From Acidimicrobiaceae bacterium (GTDB lineage: Bacteria; Actinomycetota; Acidimicrobiia; Acidimicrobiales; Bog-793): a stretch of DNA of 40,692 nucleotides. The stretch's first letter is position 1; each line of letters opens with the position of its first letter. The notes beneath the pieces are model-generated. The model had not been told where the DNA came from. It did not search any database and worked only from the letters and a program-made list of their open reading frames with translations. Below are positions 1 through 7,347 of this stretch, in pieces. Where the stretch lies: NCBI GenBank assembly GCA_027306925.1, contig DAHUXW010000072.1, positions 1-40,692 on the forward strand, read 5' to 3'. A program made the position numbers and the translations under genes.

Positions 1-480
1 AGCCGTGGCAGCCGCGGCGCTCCCCGCGCCGGCCGAGCTCGCGGCAGCCGCCGCGGCCGTGGCAGCCGCGGCGACGGACGCGGCCTGCGACGCGGTGCGC
101 TCGACCGCAGGAAGTGCCGCGAGGTCGAGCGCGAGCGCGCGCCGTGCCCGTGCGAGCGCGGCGTCCGCGGCGGACGGCTGCGGCGGAGTCGTCGCGACCG
201 GCGCGGCGACCGGAGCCGCGCTCGAGGCAGGCACGCTGCGCTGCACAGCGACATCGGCCGCAGCGGCGCCTGCGAGCGCGATCGCCGTGACGATGGCCGC
301 GGGCGCGATGCGCCGGCGGTCGTTGGCCCGCTCCATCGTGCGCGCGGCGTTCGTGCGCCGTGCAGCGATGCGCCGACGGGCGGCGCCGAGCTCCGCCGGA
401 ACGACGGGGCCGTCCGTCGCAGCGCGAGCGGTCGACGCCGTCGTCGCAGCCGGGGACGGCCGGCGCTCAGTCGTCGCCAC
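1..480 (-). CDS. Ala-rich single-pass membrane protein, partial at window edge
   Basis: The minus-strand frame stays open from a GTG at 480-478 to the left edge, so the C-terminus is missing. I do not recognise a family. The visible part (about 160 residues) has a basic N-terminal segment rich in Arg, one hydrophobic helix beginning APAAIVTAIALAG at about residue 62, then an Ala/Pro/Thr-rich stretch with an 18-bp DNA repeat. This layout suggests a type II membrane protein with an extracellular low-complexity region. The GTG overlaps the end of the upstream gene by 14 nt, which implies translational coupling. The start is inferred from that overlap; an internal ATG about 50 codons later is a weaker alternative. 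Function unknown. Confidence 0.5.
   Translation of the reverse strand, partial: MATTERRPSPAATTASTARAATDGPVVPAELGAARRRIAARRTNAARTMERANDRRRIAPAAIVTAIALAGAAAADVAVQRSVPASSAAPVAAPVATTPPQPSAADAALARARRALALDLAALPAVERTASQAASVAAAATAAAAAASSAGAGSAAAATA
2..73. repeat. 18-bp direct repeat, two copies
   Basis: The 18-mer GCCGTGGCAGCCGCGGCG occurs at 2-19 and again at 56-73. It encodes part of the Ala-rich tract of the edge gene and probably reflects slippage in a low-complexity coding sequence. Confidence 0.6.
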
Positions 481-1012
481 GGCCGCTGCTCGTCCCGCTC
501 GCGCCGCTCGTCGCGTGGGTCGCCGGCGCGGTCGTGGTCGTCGGAGCGGTCGCGGCGGCGCTCCCCAGCGCGGCGCTGCGCTGCTGGAGAGTGGCCTCCT
601 CGGCTCGCAACGCGGTGGCGCGCTGGGCGAGCTGCGCGGCCTCGGAGGCGAGCTGCGCTCGCTCGCTCGCCAGCGCCTGGGACTGCTGGGTGAGCGCGGC
701 CCGCTCCGCAGCGACGGCACGGGCGGACGCGGAGAGCCCCGACGCGGACCGCTCGGCGCGGGCGAGCGTCTCGGCGAGGCGGGCGCGCGCCGCGGCCGTC
801 TCGCGCCCGAGCGCGGTCGCCTGGGCGACGACTGCACCGACCGCCTGCGGCGCGCCGTTGGGCGCGGCGGTCGTCGTGGTCGACGAGACCGCAACGGAGC
901 TCGGCGACGCAGAGTTCGCCGTCGCGGGCACGCTCGCCACGGCGGCGGCGCCACCGGCGACGGCGCCACCGGCCGCGAGCAGGGCGACGACCCGGCTGCG
1001 GCGGGCGCTCAT
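467..1012 (-). CDS. Exported Ala-rich coiled-coil protein
   Basis: A 181-residue protein of no family I recognise. It opens with MSARRSR and a hydrophobic Ala/Gly/Val segment (residues 8-30) that looks like a signal peptide or membrane anchor. A Ser/Thr run (SSTTTTAAP) follows. Residues about 55-155 are almost entirely Ala, Arg, Glu, Gln and Leu with heptad-like spacing, so a long coiled coil is likely. The tail is Thr/Ser/Gly-rich. The next gene starts inside its last codons, so the two are probably one operon and may act together at the cell surface. The minus-strand reading is preferred over two long plus-strand frames here because only it gives a coherent exported-protein layout. Confidence 0.6.
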   Translation of the reverse strand: MSARRSRVVALLAAGGAVAGGAAAVASVPATANSASPSSVAVSSTTTTAAPNGAPQAVGAVVAQATALGRETAAARARLAETLARAERSASGLSASARAVAAERAALTQQSQALASERAQLASEAAQLAQRATALRAEEATLQQRSAALGSAAATAPTTTTAPATHATSGASGTSSGRGDD

Positions 1013-1162
1013 CGCCCACCCCCCGGGCCGCTCGGACGGGTCGCGTTCGTCGCGGCCTGGGACAAGGATGCGGTGCGGTCCATGGGTGCAGTATCCGCCC
1101 CGTTCCTGACGCCACGATGAGCTGACGGTGAGGGTCCTCTCACACTGGAGGTGGTGGGCCCG

Positions 1163-2128
1163 TCACGCGGAGCGTTCGCCAGCGAGCTCCTCGGCGAGCA
1201 GCTCGTAGGAGCGCAGGCGGGCGCCGTGGTCGTGCGTGATCGTGACGGCGAGCACCTCGTCGACGCCGTAGCTGCTCGCGAGCGCGCGCAGCTCGGCGGC
1301 GACGCGTTCCGGGCGACCCACGACGAGGCGCGCGAGCTGTTCGTCGACCTCGGCGTCGGGGGCGTCGTCGATTGCGCCGAGCATCGGGATCGGTCCCGGG
1401 TCGGCCACGCGCCGCAGGCGGCGGCGCCAACGCGCGACCGGTCGCGCGAGCTCGAGCGCCTCCGCGTCGCTCGTCGCGCACACTACCGACACCGCGACGC
1501 TCGCGATCGGGTGCGGCGCAAAGGGCGACGGCGCGAACTCGGCGCGATATCGCGCGACGGCCTGCTGTCCCCCGACCGGATTGATGAAGTGCGCGAAGCA
1601 CAGCGCGGTGCCGAGGCGGGCCGCGAGCAGGGCGCCGTAGCCGCTCGAGCTGAGGATCCACGGGTCCGGTCCGGTCCGTGGCACGGGCGTCGCGCGCAGC
1701 GGGCGGAACGGATGGCTCTCGGGGAAGTCGTCGCCCAGCCACGCGAGCAGCTCGGCGACCTGCTCCGGAAAGTCGTCGCGCGAAGCGGTCGTGCGGTCGC
1801 GCCGGAGCGCGAGCGCGGTGCGCCCGCCGCCCCCGGGCGCACGCCCGACTCCGAGGTCGATACGTCCGGGGTGAAGCGCGGCGAGCGTGCGGAACTGCTC
1901 CGCGACCTTGAGCGGGCTGTAGTGGGGGAGCATGACGCCGCCGGAGCCCACGCGGATCGAGTGCGTCGACGCTGCGACGTGGGCGACCACGACCTCGGGA
2001 GCGCTCCCCGCGAGCCCGGTCGTCGCGTGGTGCTCGGCGAGCCGCGCGAGCTCGACGGTGTTCACGAGCGCGTCGGTCGCGTCGCTGCCCGCAGCGACGG
2101 GGCTCTGGTCGAGCACGGAGATCAGCAT
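1163..2128 (-). CDS. LLM-class flavin-dependent oxidoreductase (luciferase-like, MsnO8 type)
   Basis: A 321-residue member of the bacterial luciferase-like monooxygenase family, which uses reduced flavin and O2 on an organic substrate that cannot be predicted here. Family marks are the N-terminal strand MLISVLDQSPV, the segment ARLAEHHATTG, the core RIRVGSGGVMLPHYSP-like region (here SIRVGSGG), and the segment RIDLGVGRAPGG. I start it at the ATG at 2128-2126 because the family begins with this strand; the open frame extends upstream but that part is low-complexity and would overlap the divergent gene. It stands alone on the minus strand, back to back with the zinc-ribbon gene. Confidence 0.85.
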   Translation of the reverse strand: MLISVLDQSPVAAGSDATDALVNTVELARLAEHHATTGLAGSAPEVVVAHVAASTHSIRVGSGGVMLPHYSPLKVAEQFRTLAALHPGRIDLGVGRAPGGGGRTALALRRDRTTASRDDFPEQVAELLAWLGDDFPESHPFRPLRATPVPRTGPDPWILSSSGYGALLAARLGTALCFAHFINPVGGQQAVARYRAEFAPSPFAPHPIASVAVSVVCATSDAEALELARPVARWRRRLRRVADPGPIPMLGAIDDAPDAEVDEQLARLVVGRPERVAAELRALASSYGVDEVLAVTITHDHGARLRSYELLAEELAGERSA

Positions 2129-2225
2129 CCCGAGAGGAGCAACGTCGCGCGGTGCCCGGCTGTTCCGACGCGGCACTCGGCCGCGCGAACCGGCGCCGGG
2201 GTCGGACGGCCGCGTGGCCGGAAGG

Positions 2226-2231
2226 TAGCGT
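2226..2231 (+). promoter_or_regulatory. -10 element TAGCGT of a probable leaderless transcript
   Basis: TAGCGT ends 6 nt before the GTG start of the zinc-ribbon gene. Transcription would therefore begin at or very near the start codon. No convincing -35 or Shine-Dalgarno sequence is visible. Confidence 0.45.
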
Positions 2232-2237
2232 GGGCGG

Positions 2238-2498
2238 GTGAGCGATGCGACCGACGGGCCGATCCGCACCTCGACGTCAGGCGCGCCCGTTGACGGGCTC
2301 GTCGCCGGCGCCCACGGCCTGGAGTTCACGTGCCCGAGGTGCGGGGCGGCCGCCGTCGTCGCCCGCTTCTACGGCCCGTGCGACGTGTGTCGCGACGAGC
2401 TCGGGCGCACGATGCAGATCGCGCCACGCGCGGTCGAGGTCGAGGCGTACGCACCGAAGCTCAACGTCGTGCCGAACCACGTAGCCACGAAGGAGTGA
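2238..2498 (+). CDS. Small zinc-ribbon protein
   Basis: An 86-residue protein with two CxxC pairs (TCPRCGAA and CDVCRDEL) that can form one zinc ribbon. The C-terminal segment KLNVVPNHVATKE resembles a conserved tail of small actinobacterial zinc-ribbon proteins of unknown role. It starts at GTG 2238, just after a -10 element, so it is probably leaderless. Its stop lies 4 nt before the next ATG, and the next gene's ribosome binding site (AAGGAG) overlaps its last codons, so the two are co-transcribed. Confidence 0.75.
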   Translation: MSDATDGPIRTSTSGAPVDGLVAGAHGLEFTCPRCGAAAVVARFYGPCDVCRDELGRTMQIAPRAVEVEAYAPKLNVVPNHVATKE

Positions 2499-2502
2499 CG
2501 AG

Positions 2503-3621
2503 ATGGCGATGACGACAGTGCCACCGTTTCGCGCCGACCACGTCGGCAGCCTGCTGCGGCCCGCGGCGCTGCTCGAGGCGCGGGAGCGGTTCGCCGCGGG
2601 TGCGATCACGGCGGACGAGCTGCGCGCGGTCGAGGACGCCGCGATCCGCGACGTCGTCGCCGCCCAGGAGGCCGCCGGGCTGCAGTCGGCGACCGACGGC
2701 GAGTTCCGGCGGGCGTCGTGGCACATGGACTTCATCTACCAGCTCGGCGGGATCACGAAGACCGACGGGAACATCGCGGTCTCGTTCCGCAACGAGGCGG
2801 GCAACATCGAGTTCACGCCCGCGGCGTTGCGAGTCGAGTCGAGGATCGGGCTGAGCCACACGATCTTCGAGGACGCGTTCACCTTCCTCCAGTCCGCGGT
2901 CACGACGGCGGTACCGAAGCTGACGATCCCGTCGCCGAGCATGGTCCACTACCGCGGCGGCCGGGCCGCGGTCGACCCCGCGATCTACCCGGAGATGGAC
3001 CAGTTCTGGTCCGATCTCAGCGGTGCGTACGCGGCGGAGGTCGCCGCGCTCGGCGCGCTCGGCTGCACGTACCTGCAGCTCGACGACACGAGCCTCGCCT
3101 ACCTGAACGACCCCGAGCAGCGGGCGTTCATCGCCTCCCAGGGCGGCGACCCGGACCACCAGCACGAGACCTACATCAAGAACATCAACGCGGCGCTCGC
3201 GGGCCGTCCTGCGGGCATGCGGGTGACGACCCACATGTGCCGCGGCAACTTCCGCTCGTCCTGGGCGGCGGAGGGCGGCTACGACTTCGTCGCGGAGGCG
3301 CTCTTCAACGACTTGCAGGTCGACGGCTTCTTCCTCGAGTACGACGACGAGCGCTCGGGCGGATTCGAACCGCTCCGGTTCGTCCCCCCGGGCAAGTTCG
3401 TCGTGCTCGGGCTGGTGACGACGAAGCGCGGCGCGCTCGAGTCGAAGGACGACCTGAAGCGGCGGATCGACGAGGCCGCGAAGTACGTGCCCCTCGACCA
3501 GCTGTGCCTCTCGCCGCAATGCGGCTTCTCGTCCACGGTCGAGGGCAACTCGCTCACGCAGGACGAGCAGTTCGCGAAGTTGCGGCTCATCGTCGAGACG
3601 GCGCACGAGGTGTGGGGATGA
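2503..3621 (+). CDS. Cobalamin-independent methionine synthase-family methyltransferase (MetE C-terminal domain type)
   Basis: A 372-residue protein equal to the C-terminal catalytic barrel of MetE, without the N-terminal domain, as in the YxjG/YxjH group. It opens with [11 protein letters not shown]. Zinc ligands expected for the family are visible: His244 and Cys246 in THMCRGN, a Glu in the FFLEYDDE segment, and Cys340 in SPQCGFSS. It should transfer a methyl group to a thiol such as homocysteine; the methyl donor of the stand-alone proteins is often not methyltetrahydrofolate triglutamate and cannot be read here. AAGGAG precedes ATG 2503. Its TGA overlaps the ATG of the aldo/keto reductase. 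Confidence 0.85.
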   Translation: MAMTTVPPFRADHVGSLLRPAALLEARERFAAGAITADELRAVEDAAIRDVVAAQEAAGLQSATDGEFRRASWHMDFIYQLGGITKTDGNIAVSFRNEAGNIEFTPAALRVESRIGLSHTIFEDAFTFLQSAVTTAVPKLTIPSPSMVHYRGGRAAVDPAIYPEMDQFWSDLSGAYAAEVAALGALGCTYLQLDDTSLAYLNDPEQRAFIASQGGDPDHQHETYIKNINAALAGRPAGMRVTTHMCRGNFRSSWAAEGGYDFVAEALFNDLQVDGFFLEYDDERSGGFEPLRFVPPGKFVVLGLVTTKRGALESKDDLKRRIDEAAKYVPLDQLCLSPQCGFSSTVEGNSLTQDEQFAKLRLIVETAHEVWG

Positions 3622-4475
3622 CGCCGGCGCCCGTGCACGCGAGCGGTGAGATCACGTTCGCGCGCACGACCGTGCACCGGCTCGGGTTCGGTGCGATGCG
3701 GATCACCGGACCCGGCATATGGGGGCCGCCCGCCGACCACGACGAGGCGGTGCGCGTGCTCCGGCGCGCGGTCGAGCTCGGCGTCGACTTCATCGACACG
3801 GCCGACTCCTACGGGCCGTACGTGAGCGAGGAGCTCATCCGCGAGGCGCTGCATCCCTACCCCGACGGTCTCGTCGTCGCGACGAAGGCAGGGTTGTGCC
3901 GGACCGGGCCGGACGCGTGGCACCCCGTCGGTCGGCCCGAGTACCTGCGCCAGGAGTGCGAGATGAGCCTGCGGCGCCTTGGCGTCGAGCGGATCGACCT
4001 GTTCCAGCTCCACCGGATCGACCCGCTCGTGCCCGCGGCCGAGCAGTTCGGCCTCTTGCGCGAGCTGCTCGAAGAGGGCAAGGTCGCCGCCGTCGGCCTC
4101 TCGGAGGTGTCCGTCGGCGACATCGAAGCGGCGCGGGCGGTGGTGCCGGTCGCGACCGTGCAGAACCTCTACAACCTCTCGAACCGCTCCGCCGAGCCGG
4201 TGCTCGACCACTGTGCCTCCCAAGGGATCGGCTTCATCCCGTGGTTCCCGATCGCCAGCGGCGCGCTGACCCGGGGCCGCGGACCGATCGGCCGGGTCGC
4301 GAGCGAGCTCGGCGCGACGGCGGCCCAGGTCTCGCTTGCGTGGCTCCTCGCGCGTTCCCCGGTGGTCATGCCGATCCCCGGTACGTCGAGCGTCGTCCAC
4401 CTCGAGGAGAACTGCGCAGCCGCGCAGCTGCAGCTCTCGCCGGACCAGTTCACGGCGCTGTCGGGCGCGGCGTAG
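3618..4475 (+). CDS. Aldo/keto reductase
   Basis: A 285-residue NADPH-dependent carbonyl reductase. The family's order of motifs is present: LGFGAMR near the start, the DTADSYG segment with catalytic Asp and Tyr, ATKAG with catalytic Lys, the FQLHRID segment with catalytic His, and the C-terminal cofactor loop VMPIPGTSS. The substrate is unknown. The ATG at 3618 overlaps the upstream TGA (ATGA), indicating translational coupling with the MetE-type gene. A much longer open frame runs upstream but is the shadow of that gene. A strong hairpin follows the stop. Confidence 0.9.
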   Translation: MTPAPVHASGEITFARTTVHRLGFGAMRITGPGIWGPPADHDEAVRVLRRAVELGVDFIDTADSYGPYVSEELIREALHPYPDGLVVATKAGLCRTGPDAWHPVGRPEYLRQECEMSLRRLGVERIDLFQLHRIDPLVPAAEQFGLLRELLEEGKVAAVGLSEVSVGDIEAARAVVPVATVQNLYNLSNRSAEPVLDHCASQGIGFIPWFPIASGALTRGRGPIGRVASELGATAAQVSLAWLLARSPVVMPIPGTSSVVHLEENCAAAQLQLSPDQFTALSGAA

Positions 4476-4480
4476 CCGCG

Positions 4481-4510
4481 CCGCCCGGCGGGCGCGGGCC
4501 CGCCGGCGGG
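4481..4510. terminator. GC hairpin between convergent genes
   Basis: Arms 4481-4493 and 4498-4510 pair with nine consecutive base pairs next to a GCGG loop, then two mismatches and two more pairs. It sits between the aldo/keto reductase stop and the 3' end of the convergent transporter pseudogene, so it could end transcription from both sides. There is no U-tract. Confidence 0.6.
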
Positions 4511-4521
4511 TGGCGCGCGAG

Positions 4522-5385
4522 TCAGTCGTGGTCGGCGTCCGCGGCTGCGGCGCGGTGGTCGGCCAACGGGTGCCGGCTGCGCACGAGGCGGAGCACGGTC
4601 GTGAGGCCGGGGCCGCGTGTGAGGTTCGCGAGCACGATCCACGCGAACCACTCGAGCCATGCGACGTAGCCGAAGTTCGCGAGCGTCGTGTCGAGCGCGA
4701 CGAACGAGATGATCGAGTCGAGGACCGAGTCGGACAACTGCGCGTCCGCGGGCAGAAACGCGATGGCCACGGACGCGACGATCCGCGCGCCGTCGGAGTC
4801 CGTGCCGTTGTGCATGCGGGTGAGCAGGGTGATCGCAGCACCCGCGAGGATCCCGAGGCTGAAGCTGTGGGCGTCCACGCCGGCGCGTACCTAGTGGCTC
4901 CCGGGCCGGATGGCCGTCGTCCCGAGCGAGGGGAACGCCGAGTCGACGATCCACGCGATCGGCGCGTCGCCGGCGAGGTTCCCGGCGAGCGTGCCGACTC
5001 GCAGGCACAGCAGCGCGCGCACGTTCGCCTCGCCTGCCGCGACGACGGTCACGGGCACGAGGAAGCCCTCGGTGGACAGCTCGCTCTGGCCGAGCAGGAG
5101 CCCGACGAACCCCACGGAGGACGCGAGTCCGCCGAGCAGCAGGCTCCCGGTCTCGTGGACGACGACGAGCAACGCGAGCACGCCGAACGCGACCTCCAGC
5201 CCGCCGGTGGCTCCGGTCGCGAGGAGATCGGGCCACGATCGCGCGAGGCGGGGCCGCCCCTCGCGGACGATCCGGTCGATCGACCGCTCGAGCCCGCGGT
5301 GCGCCCCGGCGCGTCGCCGCGACGGGGCGCGAGGATACCGAGGTGCGCCGTGACCGTACTTTCCCCGTGCGGGCGACTCCCACAC
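4522..5385 (-). pseudogene. Formate/nitrite transporter (FNT) family gene interrupted by an in-frame TAG
   Basis: Two open segments in the same frame, 5385-4894 and 4890-4522, are separated only by a TAG at 4893-4891. Joined, they read as an FNT-type channel: LLATGATGGLEVAFG, then helices including FVGLLLGQSELSTEGF, a LAGNLAGD segment, then the C-terminal half with SLGILAGAAITLLTRM and LEWFAWIVLANL. Intact members would have a sense codon (probably Tyr) where the TAG sits. FNT proteins are pentameric channels of about 280 residues for formate, nitrite or related anions. The start is uncertain; GTG 5385 is the first that avoids overlap with the permease gene upstream. A GTG downstream of the TAG could make a C-terminal fragment, but it would lack half of the helices. 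Confidence 0.75.
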
Positions 5386-5425
5386 CGCCGGGGCCGGGAG
5401 GTGCGTGGATTCGCCTCCCGGTGCC

Positions 5426-6610
5426 CTAGTCGGCCTCGGCGAGCACCCGCTCGCGTGGCGGCGCACCGCCCGCGTCGACCAGCCGCTCGGCGCGGGCGGC
5501 CGTGGCGGCCTCGTCCCAGCGCTGCTCGATACGCCCGAAGCGCCAGATCGCGAGCGCGACGACCCAGGTCACGACGAAGAGCCCGACGATCGCGAAGCCG
5601 GCGCTGTTGATGTTGAAGCGTTCGAAGAAGCCGGCGACGCTACCGGTCAGGTGCAGTTCCTGGGAGACGAGTCCGGCGATCTCGACGGTCCCGATGAGGA
5701 ACGCCACCACGACCGAGAGTCCGGTGATCGTGATGTTGTAGTACACCTTTCGGACCGGCCGGGAGAACGCCCATCCGTACGCGAAGTTCATGAAGCAGCC
5801 GTCCGCGGTGTCGAGCAGGCTCATCCCGGCTGCGAAGAGGATCGGGAGCGACAAGATCCCGTAGAAGGGAAGGCCGCTCGCGACCGCCGTGCCCGAGAGC
5901 ACGAGCAGCGCGACCTCGGTCGCGGTGTCGAAGCCGAGACCGAAGAGCACGCCGATCGGGTACATCTTCCAGGGCGAGTCGATCCGGCGCGCGAGCCGGC
6001 CGAAGAAGCGGTTCATCAGCCCGCGTTTGTCCAGCTGCTCCTCGAGCTCCTCGTCGTCGTACTCGCCGCGGCGCATGTTCCTGAACACCTGCACGATCGA
6101 GACGAGCACGACGACGTTGAGCGCCGCGATGAGGTAGAGGAAGAAGCCCGAGACCGACGTGCCGATCACGGTCGTGACCTGGTGGAGACCGGAGGCACCG
6201 TTGCGCACCTGCCCGTCGAGCGCACGGATCCCGAAGTTCAGGAGCACCGCGAGGACGAAGACGACGCTCGAGTGGCCGAGCGAGAAGAAGAAGCCGACGC
6301 TCATGGGGCGCTTGCCCTCCGCCATGAGCTTGCGCGTCGTGTTGTCGATGGCCGAGATGTGGTCCGCGTCGAATGCGTGGCGCATTCCGAGCGTGTACGC
6401 GAGCAGACCGGTGCCCACGCCGAAGATCTCGGTCTTGCTCACGTGGTAGTGGTGGCGAGTCGCGGCAAGCAGGAGCAGCAGGCCGACGACGTGGAGCGCG
6501 ACGACGGTGCCGGCCATCGCGGACATCCGAGTCCACTCGGCCGGCGTGAGCGCCCGTGCGATTCGCGAGCGGATGGAGCTGCGGGCGCTCGGCGGCGGGG
6601 CGCTGTCCAT
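5426..6610 (-). CDS. Nickel/cobalt transporter (NiCoT/HoxN type)
   Basis: A 394-residue integral membrane permease for Ni2+ or Co2+ uptake. The family signature RHAFDADHISAIDNTTRK lies in the second helix. Further signatures are the FFFSLGHSSVVF segment, the GLGFDTATEV segment and the AAGMSLLDTADG segment. About eight helices are visible, with a charged cytoplasmic loop (EYDDEELEEQLDK) in the middle, as usual. I start at ATG 6610 (MDSAPPP), because the frame upstream is low-complexity. It is divergent from a Fur-family regulator, and inverted repeats lie between them, so metal-dependent repression is likely. It ends 40 nt before the broken FNT gene. Nickel versus cobalt specificity cannot be read. 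Confidence 0.9.
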   Translation of the reverse strand: MDSAPPPSARSSIRSRIARALTPAEWTRMSAMAGTVVALHVVGLLLLLAATRHHYHVSKTEIFGVGTGLLAYTLGMRHAFDADHISAIDNTTRKLMAEGKRPMSVGFFFSLGHSSVVFVLAVLLNFGIRALDGQVRNGASGLHQVTTVIGTSVSGFFLYLIAALNVVVLVSIVQVFRNMRRGEYDDEELEEQLDKRGLMNRFFGRLARRIDSPWKMYPIGVLFGLGFDTATEVALLVLSGTAVASGLPFYGILSLPILFAAGMSLLDTADGCFMNFAYGWAFSRPVRKVYYNITITGLSVVVAFLIGTVEIAGLVSQELHLTGSVAGFFERFNINSAGFAIVGLFVVTWVVALAIWRFGRIEQRWDEAATAARAERLVDAGGAPPRERVLAEAD

Positions 6611-6660
6611 CGGTGCCACCTCGTCGGTATCGGCAGGCGCGGGTTCCTGCGCTCGCCCCG

Positions 6661-6706
6661 ACTCTACCCAAATGCGAACTGGTTGCGAGAGCGCGCCGCG
6701 CTCTCG
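6661..6706 (-). promoter_or_regulatory. Candidate promoter and operator of the NiCoT gene
   Basis: On the minus strand TAGAGT (6666-6661) can serve as a -10. Upstream of it, a perfect 9-bp inverted repeat CGAGAGCGC/GCGCTCTCG with a 3-nt centre spans 6686-6706, across the expected -35. Between them lies ATGCGAACTGGTTGCGA (6672-6688), with an AACTGGTT core. A Fur-family protein encoded next door is the obvious candidate ligand. Neither repeat is a textbook Fur, Zur or Nur box. Confidence 0.35.
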
Positions 6707-6821
6707 GCCGCCGCCGGCGCGCGTGGCCGGCCGGCACCGCGGGGCGCGGCGGGACGGGCAGGTGCGGCGGAGTCCGGGCCGGCGCGCGCCCGCCGGCCAC
6801 CTCGGGCGACCCGGCGCATCG

Positions 6822-6827
6822 TACAAT
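6822..6827 (+). promoter_or_regulatory. -10 element TACAAT, probable leaderless promoter
   Basis: A near-consensus TACAAT ends 7 nt before the ATG of the Fur-family gene at 6835. There is no Shine-Dalgarno sequence in between, so the transcript should start at the AUG. Confidence 0.55.
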
Positions 6828-6834
6828 CGCCGCG

Positions 6835-7290
6835 ATGAGCGCGTTGGCCGCAGGCACCGGCCCGACCTCGGTTGACGACGTGCTCGCGCGGCTTCGCGCG
6901 CGCGGCGGCCGCGTGACGAACGCGCGCCGTCAGCTGCTCGAGGCCCTCTTCTCCTCGACCGGGCACCGGACAGCCGAGGACCTCGCGGCCGAGATCCAGG
7001 GCCGCGCACCCGACGTGCACATCTCGACGGTCTACCGGAACCTCGACGAGCTCGAGCGCCTCGGCGTCGTCGTGCACGCGCATCTGGGCCACGGACCCGC
7101 CACCTACCATCTCTCGTCGCACTCGCACAGCCACCTCGTGTGTGGCGAGTGCGGCGTCGCGATCGAGGCGCCCGACGAGATGTTCATGTGCCTCGCGGAC
7201 GACGCGGAGTCGAGCTTCGGGTTCCACATCGATCCGCACCACTTCGCGGTTCTCGGCACCTGCAAGGGGTGCGTGAAGCCGACGTCTTGA
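6835..7290 (+). CDS. Fur-family metal-responsive repressor (possibly Nur or Zur)
   Basis: A 151-residue Fur-family regulator. The N-terminal winged helix includes RVTNARRQLLEALF and HISTVYRNLDELERLG. The dimerisation domain has a His cluster (YHLSSHSHSHLVC, residues 91-103), two structural zinc pairs (Cys103/Cys106 and Cys143/Cys146), and further metal-type ligands around HIDPHH (131-136). Its neighbour is a divergent nickel/cobalt permease, which suggests a nickel sensor (Nur), but Fur, Zur and Nur cannot be told apart safely from the sequence. ATG 6835 fits the family length; the longer upstream frame is low-complexity. Confidence 0.88.
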   Translation: MSALAAGTGPTSVDDVLARLRARGGRVTNARRQLLEALFSSTGHRTAEDLAAEIQGRAPDVHISTVYRNLDELERLGVVVHAHLGHGPATYHLSSHSHSHLVCGECGVAIEAPDEMFMCLADDAESSFGFHIDPHHFAVLGTCKGCVKPTS

Positions 7291-7312
7291 GCCGTCCGGC
7301 CCCTGGCGTGGG

Positions 7313-7341
7313 CCGTCCCGCGGCCCGACGGGGTGGGACGG
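7313..7341. terminator. Hairpin between convergent Fur-family and GGDEF-EAL genes
   Basis: CCGTCCC (7313-7319) pairs with GGGACGG (7335-7341) around a GC-rich loop. It lies in the 57-nt gap between two convergent stops. No U-tract. Confidence 0.4.
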
Positions 7342-7347
7342 ACCGGG

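Noticed and set aside
2430-2502. Cobalamin or SAM riboswitch ahead of the MetE-type gene, or a cobalamin riboswitch ahead of the NiCoT gene
   Set aside because: The gap before the MetE-type gene is 4 nt. The 224-nt gap at 6611-6834 shows no conserved B12-box-like core that I can recognise.
4891-4893. TAG in the FNT gene as a pyrrolysine or suppressed codon
   Set aside because: No pyrrolysine genes are present, FNT channels do not use it, and a simple nonsense change explains the data.
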